Positions 1 to 8,791 of a DNA stretch of 14,116 nt are shown here, in pieces. Numbering within the stretch: the first letter of the stretch is position 1; each line of letters begins with the position of its first letter. The notes under the pieces are model-generated. The model saw only the letters and a list, made by a program, of their open reading frames with translations. It did no database searches and was not told the DNA's origin. The DNA lies in the NCBI GenBank assembly GCA_026400695.1, contig JAPLON010000143.1, forward strand, positions 1 through 14,116, in the 5' to 3' direction. The translations under genes were made by a program, and so were the position numbers. The DNA is from Pseudomonadota bacterium. Its GTDB lineage: Bacteria > Pseudomonadota > Alphaproteobacteria > Paracaedibacterales > CAITNM01.

Positions 1-1
1 T

Positions 2-3000
2 TTTGTAGCTGGAATTGGTGCAGAAGCCTTGCGTGAAATGCTACGCAAAATTAATCCAAAAGTTGATAGTGAAGAACTTCGTGCAGAGTTATCAGGATGC
101 TCTTCTGAAATTCGCCGTAAAAAGATTTTAAAACGCCTAAAATTATTAGAAGCATTTATTGAATCTAATACTCCGCCAGAATGTTTGGTTATGGAGGTAA
201 TCCCTGTAATTCCACCTGAGTTACGCCCTCTAGTTCCGTTAGATGGTGGTCGTTTTGCAACATCTGATCTAAATGATTTGTACAGACGTGTTATTAACCG
301 AAATAATCGTTTAAAAAGATTGATTGAATTACGGGCTCCTGAGATTATTGTGCGCAACGAAAAGCGTATGTTACAAGAATCTGTTGATGCACTATTTGAT
401 AATGGTCGTCGTGGACGTGCAATTACAGGAACAAACAAGCGTCCATTAAAGTCTTTAGCAGACATGTTAAAAGGAAAACAAGGCCGTTTCCGTCAAAACT
501 TGCTAGGTAAGCGAGTTGACTATTCTGGTCGTTCGGTAATTGTTGTTGGTCCTGAGTTAAAACTGCACCAGTGTGGCTTGCCAAAAAAGATGGCTTTGGA
601 ATTGTTCCGTCCTTTCATTTATGCGCGACTTGAGCGTTATGGTCTTGCTAGCACATTAAAAGCAGCTAAACGCATGGTTGAGAAAGAGCGCCCTGAAGTT
701 TGGGATGTTCTTGAAGACGTTATCCGTGAACATCCAGTATTACTGAATCGTGCGCCAACTCTGCACCGTTTGGGTATTCAAGCGTTTGAACCAATATTAA
801 TTGAAGGTAAAGCTATTCAATTACATCCTTTGGTTTGTACTGCATTTAACGCCGACTTCGACGGTGACCAAATGGCTGTTCATGTGCCTTTATCTTTAGA
901 AGCACAGCTTGAAGCACGCGTATTGATGATGTCTACAAACAATATTTTAAGCCCTTCAAGCGGAAAACCGATTGTAGTGCCATCAAAGGATATTGTATTA
1001 GGTCTTTATTACCTAAGTTTGATGAACTCAGGTATGCCAGGTGAAGGTAGTTTGATTTCTGATATTTCAGAATTGGAGCATGCAATTTCTCAAGGATATC
1101 TACACGTACACAGTAAAATTAAAGCTAAAGTTCCTGTGTACCATGAAGATGGAAGTATTAGTTACAAGAGAGTTGATACAACGCCAGGGCGATTGTTTAT
1201 TGGTAACTATTTACCTAAACATTACAAAATGCCATTTGAGTTAGTTAACCAAATTTTGACATCGAATGAAATTAGCACTTTGGTTGATATGGTTTACCGC
1301 CACTGCGGACAGAAGGAAACTGTAATATTTGTAGACCGTATTATGTCATTAGGGTTTAGCTACATGACTAAAAGCGGTATTTCGTTTGGTAAAGATGATC
1401 TAATTGTTCCAAAAGAAAAAGAGATATTGATTGCACAAACAAAATCTGCAGTTTCAGAATTTGAACAACAGTATCTTGATGGATTGATTACTCAAGGTGA
1501 AAAATACAACAAGGTTGTTGATGCTTGGGGACGCTGTACTGATAAAGTAGGAGACGCCATGTTGCAGGCGATGTCTGAAAATCGCCAAGGCGAAGATATG
1601 AACGCTGTCTACATGATGATTCACTCTAAAGCTCGTGGTTCCGTAACGCAGATGCGCCAAATGGCAGGTATGCGCGGCTTGATGACAAGGCCATCCGGCG
1701 ACATTATGGAAACACCTATTATTTCTAACTTTAAAGAAGGTTTGCACGTTCTTGAGTATTTCATCTCAACTCATGGTGCGCGTAAAGGTCTTTCAGATAC
1801 GGCATTAAAAACTGCGAACTCTGGTTACTTGACACGTCGTTTGGTTGACGTGGCTCAAGATTGCATTATCGTTGCTGATGATTGTGGCACTTCTCAGGGC
1901 ATTCATATGTACTCAGTTGTTGAAGGTGCAAATACTGTTGTAGCCCTAGTTGATCGTATTTTAGGTAGAACTGCTTCAGAGAATATTATTCATCCAATTA
2001 CTAGCAAGATAATTGTTGCGGCAGGCGGCCTGATTGATGAAGATTCAATTGAAGAAATTAGTGAAGCAAAGATACATGAAGTAAAAATACGTTCAGTTCT
2101 GACTTGCGAAATGGAAATTGGTATCTGCGCAAAATGTTATGGCCGTGATCTTTCTAGGGGGACACCGGTTAATATTGGTGAAGCTGTTGGTGTTATTGCG
2201 GCTCAGTCAATTGGTGAGCCTGGAACACAGCTTACCATGCGTACATTCCACATGGGTGGTGCGGCTCAAAGAAGCGCTGAGCAATCAAGTATTGAAAGCT
2301 CAATGCCAGGTAAAGTTAAGCTAAAAAATATTAATGCTTTACAGAATTCTTCTGGCCAAACCATTGTACTTTCCCGTAACGGCGAGGTCATCATCCTTGA
2401 TGATCAAAATCGTGAACGTGTTCACTATCGCATCCAGTATGGTGCTAAGTTGTTACTAAAAGAAGGTGAGAGTATCAAGCAAGGCCAGAAAATTGCTGAG
2501 TGGGATCCTTATACAATTCCAGTAATTGCTGAAAAAGAAGGTGTAGCGCATTTCGTTGACTTGATCGAAGGCGTGACAATGCGCGAAGTTATCGATGAAT
2601 CAACGGGTATTTCTAGCCGTGCAGTTATTGATGCAAAGTCTTCACGTACTAGTGCAGAGCTTCGTCCAATGATAAGCATGCGCGATGCAAAAGGTAATCC
2701 AATCAAGCTTGATAATGGACTGGAAGCTCGTTATTTCTTAGCAATTGATGCAATTATTTCAGTTGAAAATGGTGTTAAAATCCCAGCTGGAGAAATTCTG
2801 GCACGTATTCCTCGTGAAACTTCAAAGACTCGAGACATTACTGGTGGTTTGCCACGCGTATCAGAACTGTTTGAAGCGCGTCAACCAAAAGATGCAGCTA
2901 TCATTGCTGAATTTGATGGTCGAATTGAATTTGGTAAAGACTATAAAGCAAAACGCCGTATTGGAGTTGCTCCGGAAAATGAAAATTTACAGCCGGTTGA

Positions 3001-3625
3001 ATATCTAGTGCCACGTGGACGTCACATTGTTGTTCAAGAAGGCGACTATGTGCGTAAGGGTGATTTGTTAGTTGATGGAAACCCAGTACCTCATGATATT
3101 TTGAGAGTCATGGGAGTAGAAGCATTGGCCGTTTACTTGGTTAGTGAAATTCAACAGGTTTATCGTTTACAAGGTATTACCATCAACGATAAGCATATTG
3201 AAGTTATTGTGCGCCAGATGTTGCAAAAAACTGAAGTACATGACTCTGGGGATACCAACTTTATTATTGGGGATCATATTGATCGAGTTTTGTTTGATCA
3301 TGAAAACTCTAAATTAATTAAAGAGGGTAAAAATCCAGCAGTTGGTCAACCTGTTTTGCAAGGTATTACTAAAGCATCGTTGCATACGAAATCATTTATT
3401 TCAGCGGCATCGTTCCAAGAAACAACGCGTGTGCTTACTGAGGCGGCAGTTTCTGGTAAAATTGATGGCTTAGCTGGGTTAAAAGAAAACGTTATTGTGG
3501 GAAGATTGATTCCGGCTGGTACAGGTAGTGCTATGCGTCGTATGCGAGCAACTGCACAAAATAGAGATAAGGAGTTACTAGCGCAGGCTGCTCCTATGAA
3601 AGATGTTGAACAGTCGGTTGCATAA
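2..3625 (+). CDS. rpoC: DNA-directed RNA polymerase beta' subunit (5' partial)
   Basis: This is the largest subunit of RNA polymerase and carries the catalytic magnesium site. The reading frame is open from base 2 to the TAA at 3623-3625 (1207 residues). It begins in a segment matching E. coli RpoC near residue 180, so the N-terminal clamp and first zinc site lie outside the window. The absolutely conserved NADFDGD motif is encoded at 848-868 (catalytic Asp at partial residues 285, 287, 289). The trigger-loop region (THGARKGL...DTALKTANSGYL) is at about 1767-1830. The second zinc site is complete: Cys628, 702, 709 and 712 have the same 74/7/3 spacing as E. coli Cys814/888/895/898. The C-terminal region is intact, giving a full length near the usual 1390. 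It is a stand-alone gene at its 3' end, ending before a terminator. Identification is essentially certain. Confidence 0.98.
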   Translation, partial: FVAGIGAEALREMLRKINPKVDSEELRAELSGCSSEIRRKKILKRLKLLEAFIESNTPPECLVMEVIPVIPPELRPLVPLDGGRFATSDLNDLYRRVINRNNRLKRLIELRAPEIIVRNEKRMLQESVDALFDNGRRGRAITGTNKRPLKSLADMLKGKQGRFRQNLLGKRVDYSGRSVIVVGPELKLHQCGLPKKMALELFRPFIYARLERYGLASTLKAAKRMVEKERPEVWDVLEDVIREHPVLLNRAPTLHRLGIQAFEPILIEGKAIQLHPLVCTAFNADFDGDQMAVHVPLSLEAQLEARVLMMSTNNILSPSSGKPIVVPSKDIVLGLYYLSLMNSGMPGEGSLISDISELEHAISQGYLHVHSKIKAKVPVYHEDGSISYKRVDTTPGRLFIGNYLPKHYKMPFELVNQILTSNEISTLVDMVYRHCGQKETVIFVDRIMSLGFSYMTKSGISFGKDDLIVPKEKEILIAQTKSAVSEFEQQYLDGLITQGEKYNKVVDAWGRCTDKVGDAMLQAMSENRQGEDMNAVYMMIHSKARGSVTQMRQMAGMRGLMTRPSGDIMETPIISNFKEGLHVLEYFISTHGARKGLSDTALKTANSGYLTRRLVDVAQDCIIVADDCGTSQGIHMYSVVEGANTVVALVDRILGRTASENIIHPITSKIIVAAGGLIDEDSIEEISEAKIHEVKIRSVLTCEMEIGICAKCYGRDLSRGTPVNIGEAVGVIAAQSIGEPGTQLTMRTFHMGGAAQRSAEQSSIESSMPGKVKLKNINALQNSSGQTIVLSRNGEVIILDDQNRERVHYRIQYGAKLLLKEGESIKQGQKIAEWDPYTIPVIAEKEGVAHFVDLIEGVTMREVIDESTGISSRAVIDAKSSRTSAELRPMISMRDAKGNPIKLDNGLEARYFLAIDAIISVENGVKIPAGEILARIPRETSKTRDITGGLPRVSELFEARQPKDAAIIAEFDGRIEFGKDYKAKRRIGVAPENENLQPVEYLVPRGRHIVVQEGDYVRKGDLLVDGNPVPHDILRVMGVEALAVYLVSEIQQVYRLQGITINDKHIEVIVRQMLQKTEVHDSGDTNFIIGDHIDRVLFDHENSKLIKEGKNPAVGQPVLQGITKASLHTKSFISAASFQETTRVLTEAAVSGKIDGLAGLKENVIVGRLIPAGTGSAMRRMRATAQNRDKELLAQAAPMKDVEQSVA

Positions 3626-3650
3626 CTGAATCTTTAAATTGATAAACAAG

Positions 3651-3676
3651 AGAACAGGCTTAGGCTTGTTTTTTTG
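3651..3676 (+). terminator. Intrinsic terminator of the rpoC transcript
   Basis: A 7-bp stem (AACAGGC at 3653-3659 with GCTTGTT at 3664-3670, one G-U pair) closes a TTAG tetraloop and runs straight into a T tract. It lies 26 bases after the rpoC stop codon. An alternative longer-loop stem (AAACAAG 3644-3650 / CTTGTTT 3665-3671) uses the same T tract. A second small stem, GATTGC 3683-3688 / GCAATC 3697-3702, follows. Confidence 0.75.
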
Positions 3677-3742
3677 TTTATCGATTGCTAGATTGGGCAA
3701 TCATTTTCGCTTTAATCAAGAACTGAATTGTATGTAATTTTT

Positions 3743-4954
3743 ATGAAAACTATAAATACAAAAATTCCTTTAGCTATTTGGGCAATCGGTTTTGCCAGCA
3801 TGCTTTTAAATATTTCCACGGCCATGGTTTTTGGTGTAATAGCGCTATATATGATGCAAATCATGGGCTCAAGTACTGGCTTTATTTTCATGCTTGAAGG
3901 TTTTTTTGAGGCCATGGCCTTTGCCATGAAGCTACTATCTGGTTTAGTTAGCGACTATTTGAGGCGCCCCAAAAAAGTTATGACTATTGGCTTTGCCATG
4001 GTCACAATTGCCAAGCCAATGTTTGCTTTGTTTGCTACTGTACCTACTGTAATTATTGCAAGACTTCTTGATCGCTTTGGCAATGGCATGCAGTCAACCC
4101 CGCGTGATGCTCTAGTGGGCGATTTAGCTCCTAAAGATATCAAAGGTAGCTGCTTTGGTCTGCGCAACGCCATGGCACAAGCTGGCTCATTCATTGGGGC
4201 TGGATTGGGTTTTATCTCCATGTATAGTTTTGAGCTTAGTTATCAGCAACTTTTTATGTGGGCAAGCTTTCCGGCATCAATTGGTTTTTTGTTACTATTA
4301 ATTTTTGTTCATGATCCCCATGAAAAAGAGCTTACTGCTGATAAAAAGCCGATTCGTCATCCATTGCATCTTAGTGATCTAGTAAGACTTGGTAAATCAT
4401 ACTGGCTCTTGATGATTGTGGTATTGGTGTTTATGAGCTCTCGCGTTGGCGAATCAATGCTCGCCTTGCACGCAATTCAAAGTTTTGGCATGGATAAAAA
4501 CTTCGCCCATGCCATTGTGATTCTTTATAACGCTACCAATTCATTGTTTTCATACCCTGTGGGTATGCTTTCAGATAAACTTGGACGTTTTGGCTTTTTG
4601 GCCCTTAGCTTTGTGATACTAATCCTGGCAGATGTATTGCTAGGATTTTCCAGCAATTTGTGGGTAATGCTAATTGGTGTTGGTCTGTGGGGTATTCAAA
4701 TCGGCATGAGCCAAGACATGTTCTTGTGTATGATTGCCGATAAGGTGCCTCAGGATTTGCGCGGCACTGCAATTGGTTTTTACTATATTATAAACGCAGT
4801 AGGATTACTAATGGCCGGTTTTGTAGGTGGTTCACTTGCAGACAAGTATGATCAATTTGTAACTTTCATTGGAAGTGGTAGCATTGCCCTATTGGCTTTA
4901 ATTTTATTGCTAATAATGCGTCCATCAATAGACAAAAGTATTACAAAAAACTAA
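3743..4954 (+). CDS. Major facilitator superfamily (MFS) transporter
   Basis: This is a predicted inner-membrane secondary transporter of 403 residues, the usual MFS length, with about 12 hydrophobic segments. The loop-2/3 signature is at residues 67-78 (GLVSDYLRRPKK: G, D, R and K as in motif A). Its second-half counterpart is GMLSDKLGR at 274-282. The DRFGNG...TPRDAL segment at 110-124 resembles the DRxGKGxRxxPRDAL motif of a broad group of MFS carriers. The substrate cannot be read from sequence. I chose ATG 3743; an in-frame TTG at 3728 would add five residues, but neither site has a clear ribosome binding site. The gene follows the rpoC terminator, so it is probably transcribed separately. 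In intracellular alphaproteobacteria such carriers often import host metabolites, but that is only context. Confidence 0.88.
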   Translation: MKTINTKIPLAIWAIGFASMLLNISTAMVFGVIALYMMQIMGSSTGFIFMLEGFFEAMAFAMKLLSGLVSDYLRRPKKVMTIGFAMVTIAKPMFALFATVPTVIIARLLDRFGNGMQSTPRDALVGDLAPKDIKGSCFGLRNAMAQAGSFIGAGLGFISMYSFELSYQQLFMWASFPASIGFLLLLIFVHDPHEKELTADKKPIRHPLHLSDLVRLGKSYWLLMIVVLVFMSSRVGESMLALHAIQSFGMDKNFAHAIVILYNATNSLFSYPVGMLSDKLGRFGFLALSFVILILADVLLGFSSNLWVMLIGVGLWGIQIGMSQDMFLCMIADKVPQDLRGTAIGFYYIINAVGLLMAGFVGGSLADKYDQFVTFIGSGSIALLALILLLIMRPSIDKSITKN

Positions 4955-4971
4955 TAAGTATTAACTATTTT

Positions 4972-5000
4972 TTTACCTTTTTAACGCAAATTCATATTAG
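4972..5000 (+). promoter_or_regulatory. Candidate sigma70-type promoter for the exported protein gene
   Basis: TTTACC at 4972-4977 and TATTAG at 4995-5000 are separated by exactly 17 bp, and each matches the consensus at four of six positions. Transcription would start near 5007, about 18 bases before the GTG start at 5025. In AT-rich DNA such matches also arise by chance. Confidence 0.35.
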
Positions 5001-5024
5001 GGGTTAGTGAAGTTGTAGTGAATT

Positions 5025-6131
5025 GTGAAAAAATATCAAATATTTATGTTTGTAGTGCATCTTACATTGTTAAATACAGTATTTACTGCTCAAGATGTGG
5101 AAATGGACCAAGAACCAGGGGCAGCAAAACATATAGATAATGATTCCCAAAAAGAGCCTGTGCTACCAGGTGCTGGAGCCAGTGTGTTACCTCCTGTAGT
5201 AGTTAGCTCAGATGATTCTGATTTACCAAAAGACAAGCAATCAGTTGCAGAAAATGTGGCCGCAGAACTTTTGGGCGGTGATGATATTATGCCTGCTCTG
5301 CCAGATTTTGATTTTGACTATAGTGAAAAAAATCCTCGTAAGACAATGCGATTAAGTGCAGAAATTGAAGCAGCTGATTTAAGGGCATTTACGCCTGGAG
5401 CTGGTGGCTACATTCGTTTCTTTCTTGCAGATGTTCCAGATGTAGAAATTGGAAAATTACCATTTGGGAAATTAGTGAAAAGTTCTCGAATTGGTATATC
5501 GGATGCTGTTATTATTCCGGACGCCTCATTCAAGATTGCCTATGATTTCAGGGATAAAGATGGAGGAATTATAGGTGCATATTATTGGATTTGTAATTCT
5601 GTAAATAATACAGATGGAGCTATTAATCCTTTTGGTGTATATGAATCAGAACTAGATGGAGGAGAAAAAATAAAAATTCGTAATAAAATTAGCGCAATCA
5701 GGCTAAAAGCGTTTAAAGGCGGGCAAAGTAAGGAAGATGCCCCTATTCGTATGGGATTTGTTGCTCCAAGATATTCAGAGGGTGGCCCTTTAAAAAAAGC
5801 TGTAGAAGTACCTAAATTAGCCGCACTTGGTACCATGTTTAATGATGGTGCGTTAATTGCTGAAGCTATGAAAAAATATCCTGGTAGTGCAAAAGTAGTG
5901 GGTGCAGGCGGCGGTGCAGCTGTAGAAGAAGGATTTAATGTCTATTGTGCTATAGAGTTATCTGATAACAGTGTTGCTATTGCTGGAGAGTACTGTATGC
6001 GTGCTCAGGAAAAATATGGAAGGAAGGTTAAAAAGGATGATGCCTCTCAATTGATAGCTCTTTTGCGTAACTACGGCATAGTTACAAGAGCTACATCAGA
6101 AGAATTGGCTGACTATTTAGGGTTAACCTAA
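5025..6131 (+). CDS. Exported protein of unknown family
   Basis: I do not recognise this 368-residue protein. The start is GTG: an in-frame TGA lies two codons upstream, and the GTG start gives a proper Sec signal peptide (MKKYQ, then a hydrophobic core to about residue 20, with likely cleavage after TVFTA at 22). Residues 23-105 are acidic and proline-rich and look disordered (many D/E, LPG, LPP, SSDDSD). Residues 106-260 have alternating hydrophobic and polar strands, suggesting a beta-rich domain. Residues 261-368 look helical, with a glycine/alanine-rich hinge (GAGGGAA, 293-299) and a C-terminal helical stretch. Cys190, 308 and 324 could allow one disulfide in the periplasm or outside the cell. 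It is convergent with petC (51-bp gap), so it is not part of the bc1 operon. A secreted or surface protein is inferred from the signal peptide only. Confidence 0.8.
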   Translation: MKKYQIFMFVVHLTLLNTVFTAQDVEMDQEPGAAKHIDNDSQKEPVLPGAGASVLPPVVVSSDDSDLPKDKQSVAENVAAELLGGDDIMPALPDFDFDYSEKNPRKTMRLSAEIEAADLRAFTPGAGGYIRFFLADVPDVEIGKLPFGKLVKSSRIGISDAVIIPDASFKIAYDFRDKDGGIIGAYYWICNSVNNTDGAINPFGVYESELDGGEKIKIRNKISAIRLKAFKGGQSKEDAPIRMGFVAPRYSEGGPLKKAVEVPKLAALGTMFNDGALIAEAMKKYPGSAKVVGAGGGAAVEEGFNVYCAIELSDNSVAIAGEYCMRAQEKYGRKVKKDDASQLIALLRNYGIVTRATSEELADYLGLT

Positions 6132-6182
6132 TACCATTTTCTAAAAATATAAATTCAATTAACTTGAGGTGCTTGTTGATTA

Positions 6183-6923
6183 TTACTTAATGTCTTTCCA
6201 AATGCGGCGCATGGTGGCATAGAATAAGCCAGTCATTAGCAATAAATACAATATAACTTTAAATCCTAGGCGTTTACGTTCTTCCATTTCTGGTTCGCTA
6301 GCCCAGGCTAAGAATGTCGTTACATCATATGCCATCTGTTCAACTGTCGCTTTGGTTCCATCGTTGTAGGTAACTTGTCCATCACTTAATGGCGGAGCCA
6401 TAGAAATTGCGTGTCCTGGAAAAAATTCATTGTAGTATTGGCCAGGCTGCAATTTGAAATTTTCAGGGGCGTTCTTAAATCCTGTTAATAGTGCGTAAAT
6501 ATAATTAGCCCCATGTAATCTCGCTTTTACAATTAATGACTGGTCTGGGGGAAAAGAGCCGTTATTTGCTGCCCTTGCTTGTTTTTCGTTGATATAAGGA
6601 CCTGGAATGTAATCAGACGGTCTACCCGGGCGTTCAAACATTTCTCCGTCATCGTTTGGGCCGTCTTTAATTTGATATTGTGCAGCCAAAGCTTTAATTT
6701 CTGCTTCAGATAACCCCATAGCTTTTAGGTGGCGAAAGGATATTAACTTAATGCCATGGCAAGCTGAGCATACCTCTTTGTAGACCTGAAATCCTCTTTG
6801 TAAAGCTGCGCGATCAAACGTGCCGTTGGGTTTATCAAAGCTCCAATTTTGCTTTGGTGGTTCCTTGGCATTTTCAGCATTTATTGCGCTAATCATTAAG
6901 CCGATGATTAAAATTATTTTCAT
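6183..6923 (-). CDS. petC: Cytochrome c1 of the bc1 complex
   Basis: This haem-c subunit of ubiquinol:cytochrome c reductase receives electrons from the Rieske protein and passes them to a soluble or membrane cytochrome c. It has 246 residues. A signal peptide (MKIILIIGLM...INA) is followed by the covalent haem site CSACH at 52-56. The likely axial methionine is Met175 in the MAPPL motif. A C-terminal membrane anchor spans about 222-238, followed by a basic tail, as in the family. The start at 6923 is favoured over an upstream in-frame start at 7097. It restores the signal peptide, has a strong ribosome binding site (GAGGAA, five bases upstream), and shares an ATGA overlap with the petB stop codon, implying translational coupling. 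This is the last gene of the petABC operon. The gene is sometimes called fbcC. Confidence 0.96.
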   Translation of the reverse strand: MKIILIIGLMISAINAENAKEPPKQNWSFDKPNGTFDRAALQRGFQVYKEVCSACHGIKLISFRHLKAMGLSEAEIKALAAQYQIKDGPNDDGEMFERPGRPSDYIPGPYINEKQARAANNGSFPPDQSLIVKARLHGANYIYALLTGFKNAPENFKLQPGQYYNEFFPGHAISMAPPLSDGQVTYNDGTKATVEQMAYDVTTFLAWASEPEMEERKRLGFKVILYLLLMTGLFYATMRRIWKDIK

Positions 6924-8086
6924 GGAATTTCCTCGGGTACATTTCGCGCATTCTCGTATCTGCTGAGCAATGGATATAAAATCAAAAAATGTAGAAAATA
7001 ATAAGCGGTGGCCATTCTTCCTATCAGCAAATATATGCCTTCTGGTGGTTTTGCGCCTATCCATCCTAAAACTATTGTGTTGATTACCATTACCCAAAAA
7101 AGCTTTTTGAAAATGGGGCGGTATCGTCCGCTGCGCACTGGGTGAGTATCAAGCCAAGGAATTATTACCAAGGTAAATACTGCGCCAAACATTGCTAATA
7201 CGCCACCAAGCTTGCTGGGAACTGACCTCAAAATTGCATAAAAAGGTAGGAAGTACCATTCTGGTACAATGTGTGGTGGGGTTACTAAAGGATTAGCTTG
7301 AATATAGTTATCTGGTTCACCAAAAAAATTTGGGGCAAAAAATACAAAGAATGCGTAGATTGTTAGAAAAACACTAAGTCCAAATAAATCTTTGATTGTG
7401 TAATACGGATGAAATGGAATTTTGTCTTTCTTTTTGGCATCAAGCCCAGTTGGGTTATTAGAACCAAATTGATGCAAGCTTATCATATGGAGCATCACGA
7501 CCCCAACAATCATAAAAGGTAACAAATAATGCAACACAAAAAAACGGTTAAGAGTTGGGTTATCAACTGAAAAACCACCCCATAGCCATTGCACAATACT
7601 TTCACCCATTGGAAATGCAGAAAATAGGTTGGTAATAACAGTTGCTCCCCAAAAACTCATTTGTCCCCAAGGTAACACATACCCCATGAATGCTGTGGCC
7701 ATCATTAACAATAAAATTACTACCCCTAAAATCCACAATAATTCCCTTGGTGATTTGTAAGATCCGTAATACAGGCCTCTAAAAATATGTAGGTAAACCA
7801 CAATAAAAAACATTGAGGCGCCATTCATATGAATATAGCGAATTAACCAACCTCCATTAACTTCGCGCATAATGCGTTCGACGCTATCGAATGCTTTATC
7901 TACGTGGGGTACGTAATGCATAGCTAAAAAAATACCGCTCAAAATCATAATGACCAGGGTAATACCGGCGAGAGAACCAAAATTCCAAAGGTAGTTTAGA
8001 TTTTTAGGTGTTGGGTATTCTTTCAATTCTTTACGGAAAAGGGTAATTACAGGTAGACGATAGTCAATCCATTCTAGTATTTTCAT
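6920..8086 (-). CDS. petB: Cytochrome b of the bc1 complex
   Basis: This integral membrane subunit oxidises ubiquinol at the Qo site and reduces quinone at Qi through two b haems. It has 388 residues, the usual length for the bacterial and mitochondrial protein with eight helices. The four haem-ligand histidines are His86/His100 and His186/His200, both pairs spaced by 14 as expected. The Qo-site PEWY motif is at 275-278 (inside IVPEWYFLPF). The start ATG at 8086 is three bases past the petA stop, and the stop overlaps the petC start as ATGA. The order petA-petB-petC matches the alphaproteobacterial fbcFBC operon. It is a complete b subunit, not split into cytochrome b6 and subunit IV. Confidence 0.98.
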   Translation of the reverse strand: MKILEWIDYRLPVITLFRKELKEYPTPKNLNYLWNFGSLAGITLVIMILSGIFLAMHYVPHVDKAFDSVERIMREVNGGWLIRYIHMNGASMFFIVVYLHIFRGLYYGSYKSPRELLWILGVVILLLMMATAFMGYVLPWGQMSFWGATVITNLFSAFPMGESIVQWLWGGFSVDNPTLNRFFVLHYLLPFMIVGVVMLHMISLHQFGSNNPTGLDAKKKDKIPFHPYYTIKDLFGLSVFLTIYAFFVFFAPNFFGEPDNYIQANPLVTPPHIVPEWYFLPFYAILRSVPSKLGGVLAMFGAVFTLVIIPWLDTHPVRSGRYRPIFKKLFWVMVINTIVLGWIGAKPPEGIYLLIGRMATAYYFLHFLILYPLLSRYENARNVPEEIP

Positions 8087-8089
8087 AAA

Positions 8090-8641
8090 TTACCCAATTT
8101 TTAAAATAGTATTGTTGTTTAAGAATTCATAATTGGGTATGTCAAGGTTGCGAGGAGCAGGTCCTTTGATAATGCGTCCTGAAGTATCATACTGTGAACC
8201 ATGGCAGGCGCATAACCAACCATTTTCAGAAGGTGCCATATTTTTTCGTTCTGTTGGTACACATCCTAAATGAGTGCAGATGCCAATTACAACTAACCAT
8301 TCAGGATTTTTACCAAAACGTTCTTGATCAGTTTGAGGGTCTGGTAAAGATTTAAGAGGAGTTTCGTGTGCTTCTTTTATTTCCTCTTCGGTGCGGCGTT
8401 TAACAAATATAGGTTTGCCTCTCCACATAATGGTTACGCTTTGGCCTGATTGTATTTTTGAAATATCAACCTCGACACTAGCAACAGCCATAACATCTGC
8501 TGCAGGGTTCATGCTGTTTATAAAAGGCCAAGAAGCTGCGCACAGTCCAACTACACCCACTGATGTTGCTGTGAGTTTTAGAAAATCACGGCGACTTTCA
8601 TTACATTCATTATGTTCATCATTCTTTTTAATTTCTTCCAT
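8090..8641 (-). CDS. petA: Rieske iron-sulfur subunit of the bc1 complex
   Basis: This [2Fe-2S] protein moves electrons from ubiquinol at cytochrome b to cytochrome c1. It has 183 residues. The N-terminus has a twin-arginine motif (SRRDFLK, 16-22) followed by a hydrophobic anchor (about 24-43). This is consistent with Tat-dependent insertion, in which the signal stays as the membrane anchor. Cluster box I is CTHLGC at 122-127 (ligands Cys122, His124; Cys127 for the disulfide). Box II is CACHGS at 144-149 (ligands Cys144, His147; Cys146 for the disulfide). The linker insertion between about 84 and 112 is typical of alphaproteobacterial forms. It is the first gene of the operon. No convincing Shine-Dalgarno sequence precedes the ATG at 8641, and a short reading frame (8744-8628) overlaps the start, which may matter for its translation. 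Confidence 0.97.
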   Translation of the reverse strand: MEEIKKNDEHNECNESRRDFLKLTATSVGVVGLCAASWPFINSMNPAADVMAVASVEVDISKIQSGQSVTIMWRGKPIFVKRRTEEEIKEAHETPLKSLPDPQTDQERFGKNPEWLVVIGICTHLGCVPTERKNMAPSENGWLCACHGSQYDTSGRIIKGPAPRNLDIPNYEFLNNNTILKIG

Positions 8642-8744
8642 ATAGGTGAATTACGCGCATGACAAGGCCTGCTGCATTTTCCCAAAAAAAAACGGATAAA
8701 GCAATGTTTTCTAAGTAATTGCGGTCAGTCTGAAAAGACTCCAT
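8628..8744 (-). other. 38-residue reading frame overlapping the petA start (possible leader ORF)
   Basis: An ATG at 8742-8744 opens a 38-codon frame. It begins MESFQTDRNY and contains a hydrophobic stretch (ALSVFFWENAAGLVM). It ends at a TAA 11 bases downstream of the petA ATG, in a different frame. If the promoter candidate at 8763-8791 is used, it would be the first reading frame of the petABC message. Ribosomes finishing it would end next to the petA start, which lacks its own clear ribosome binding site. No family is recognised. It may be coincidental. Confidence 0.25.
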
Positions 8745-8762
8745 CTTACAAATTAAAATCAG

Positions 8763-8791
8763 GCTATACAATATTTAAAATTATTTTCCAA
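8763..8791 (-). promoter_or_regulatory. petA: Candidate sigma70-type promoter for petABC
   Basis: On the minus strand, TTGGAA (8791-8786) and TATAGC (8768-8763) are spaced by 17 bp, with four of six consensus matches each. Transcription would start near 8756, giving a leader of about 115 bases before petA. The -35 box partly overlaps the stop codon of the 49-residue frame ending at 8781. Confidence 0.3.

Noticed and set aside
4955..4985. A terminator after the MFS gene
   Set aside because: There is a T tract near 4968-4974, but the preceding sequence forms only weak A-T pairings with no stable stem.
6183..7097. A longer cytochrome c1 with 58 extra N-terminal residues
   Set aside because: The extension lies wholly inside petB in another frame and would bury the signal peptide. 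The ATG at 6923 has a good ribosome binding site and the ATGA overlap expected for coupling.
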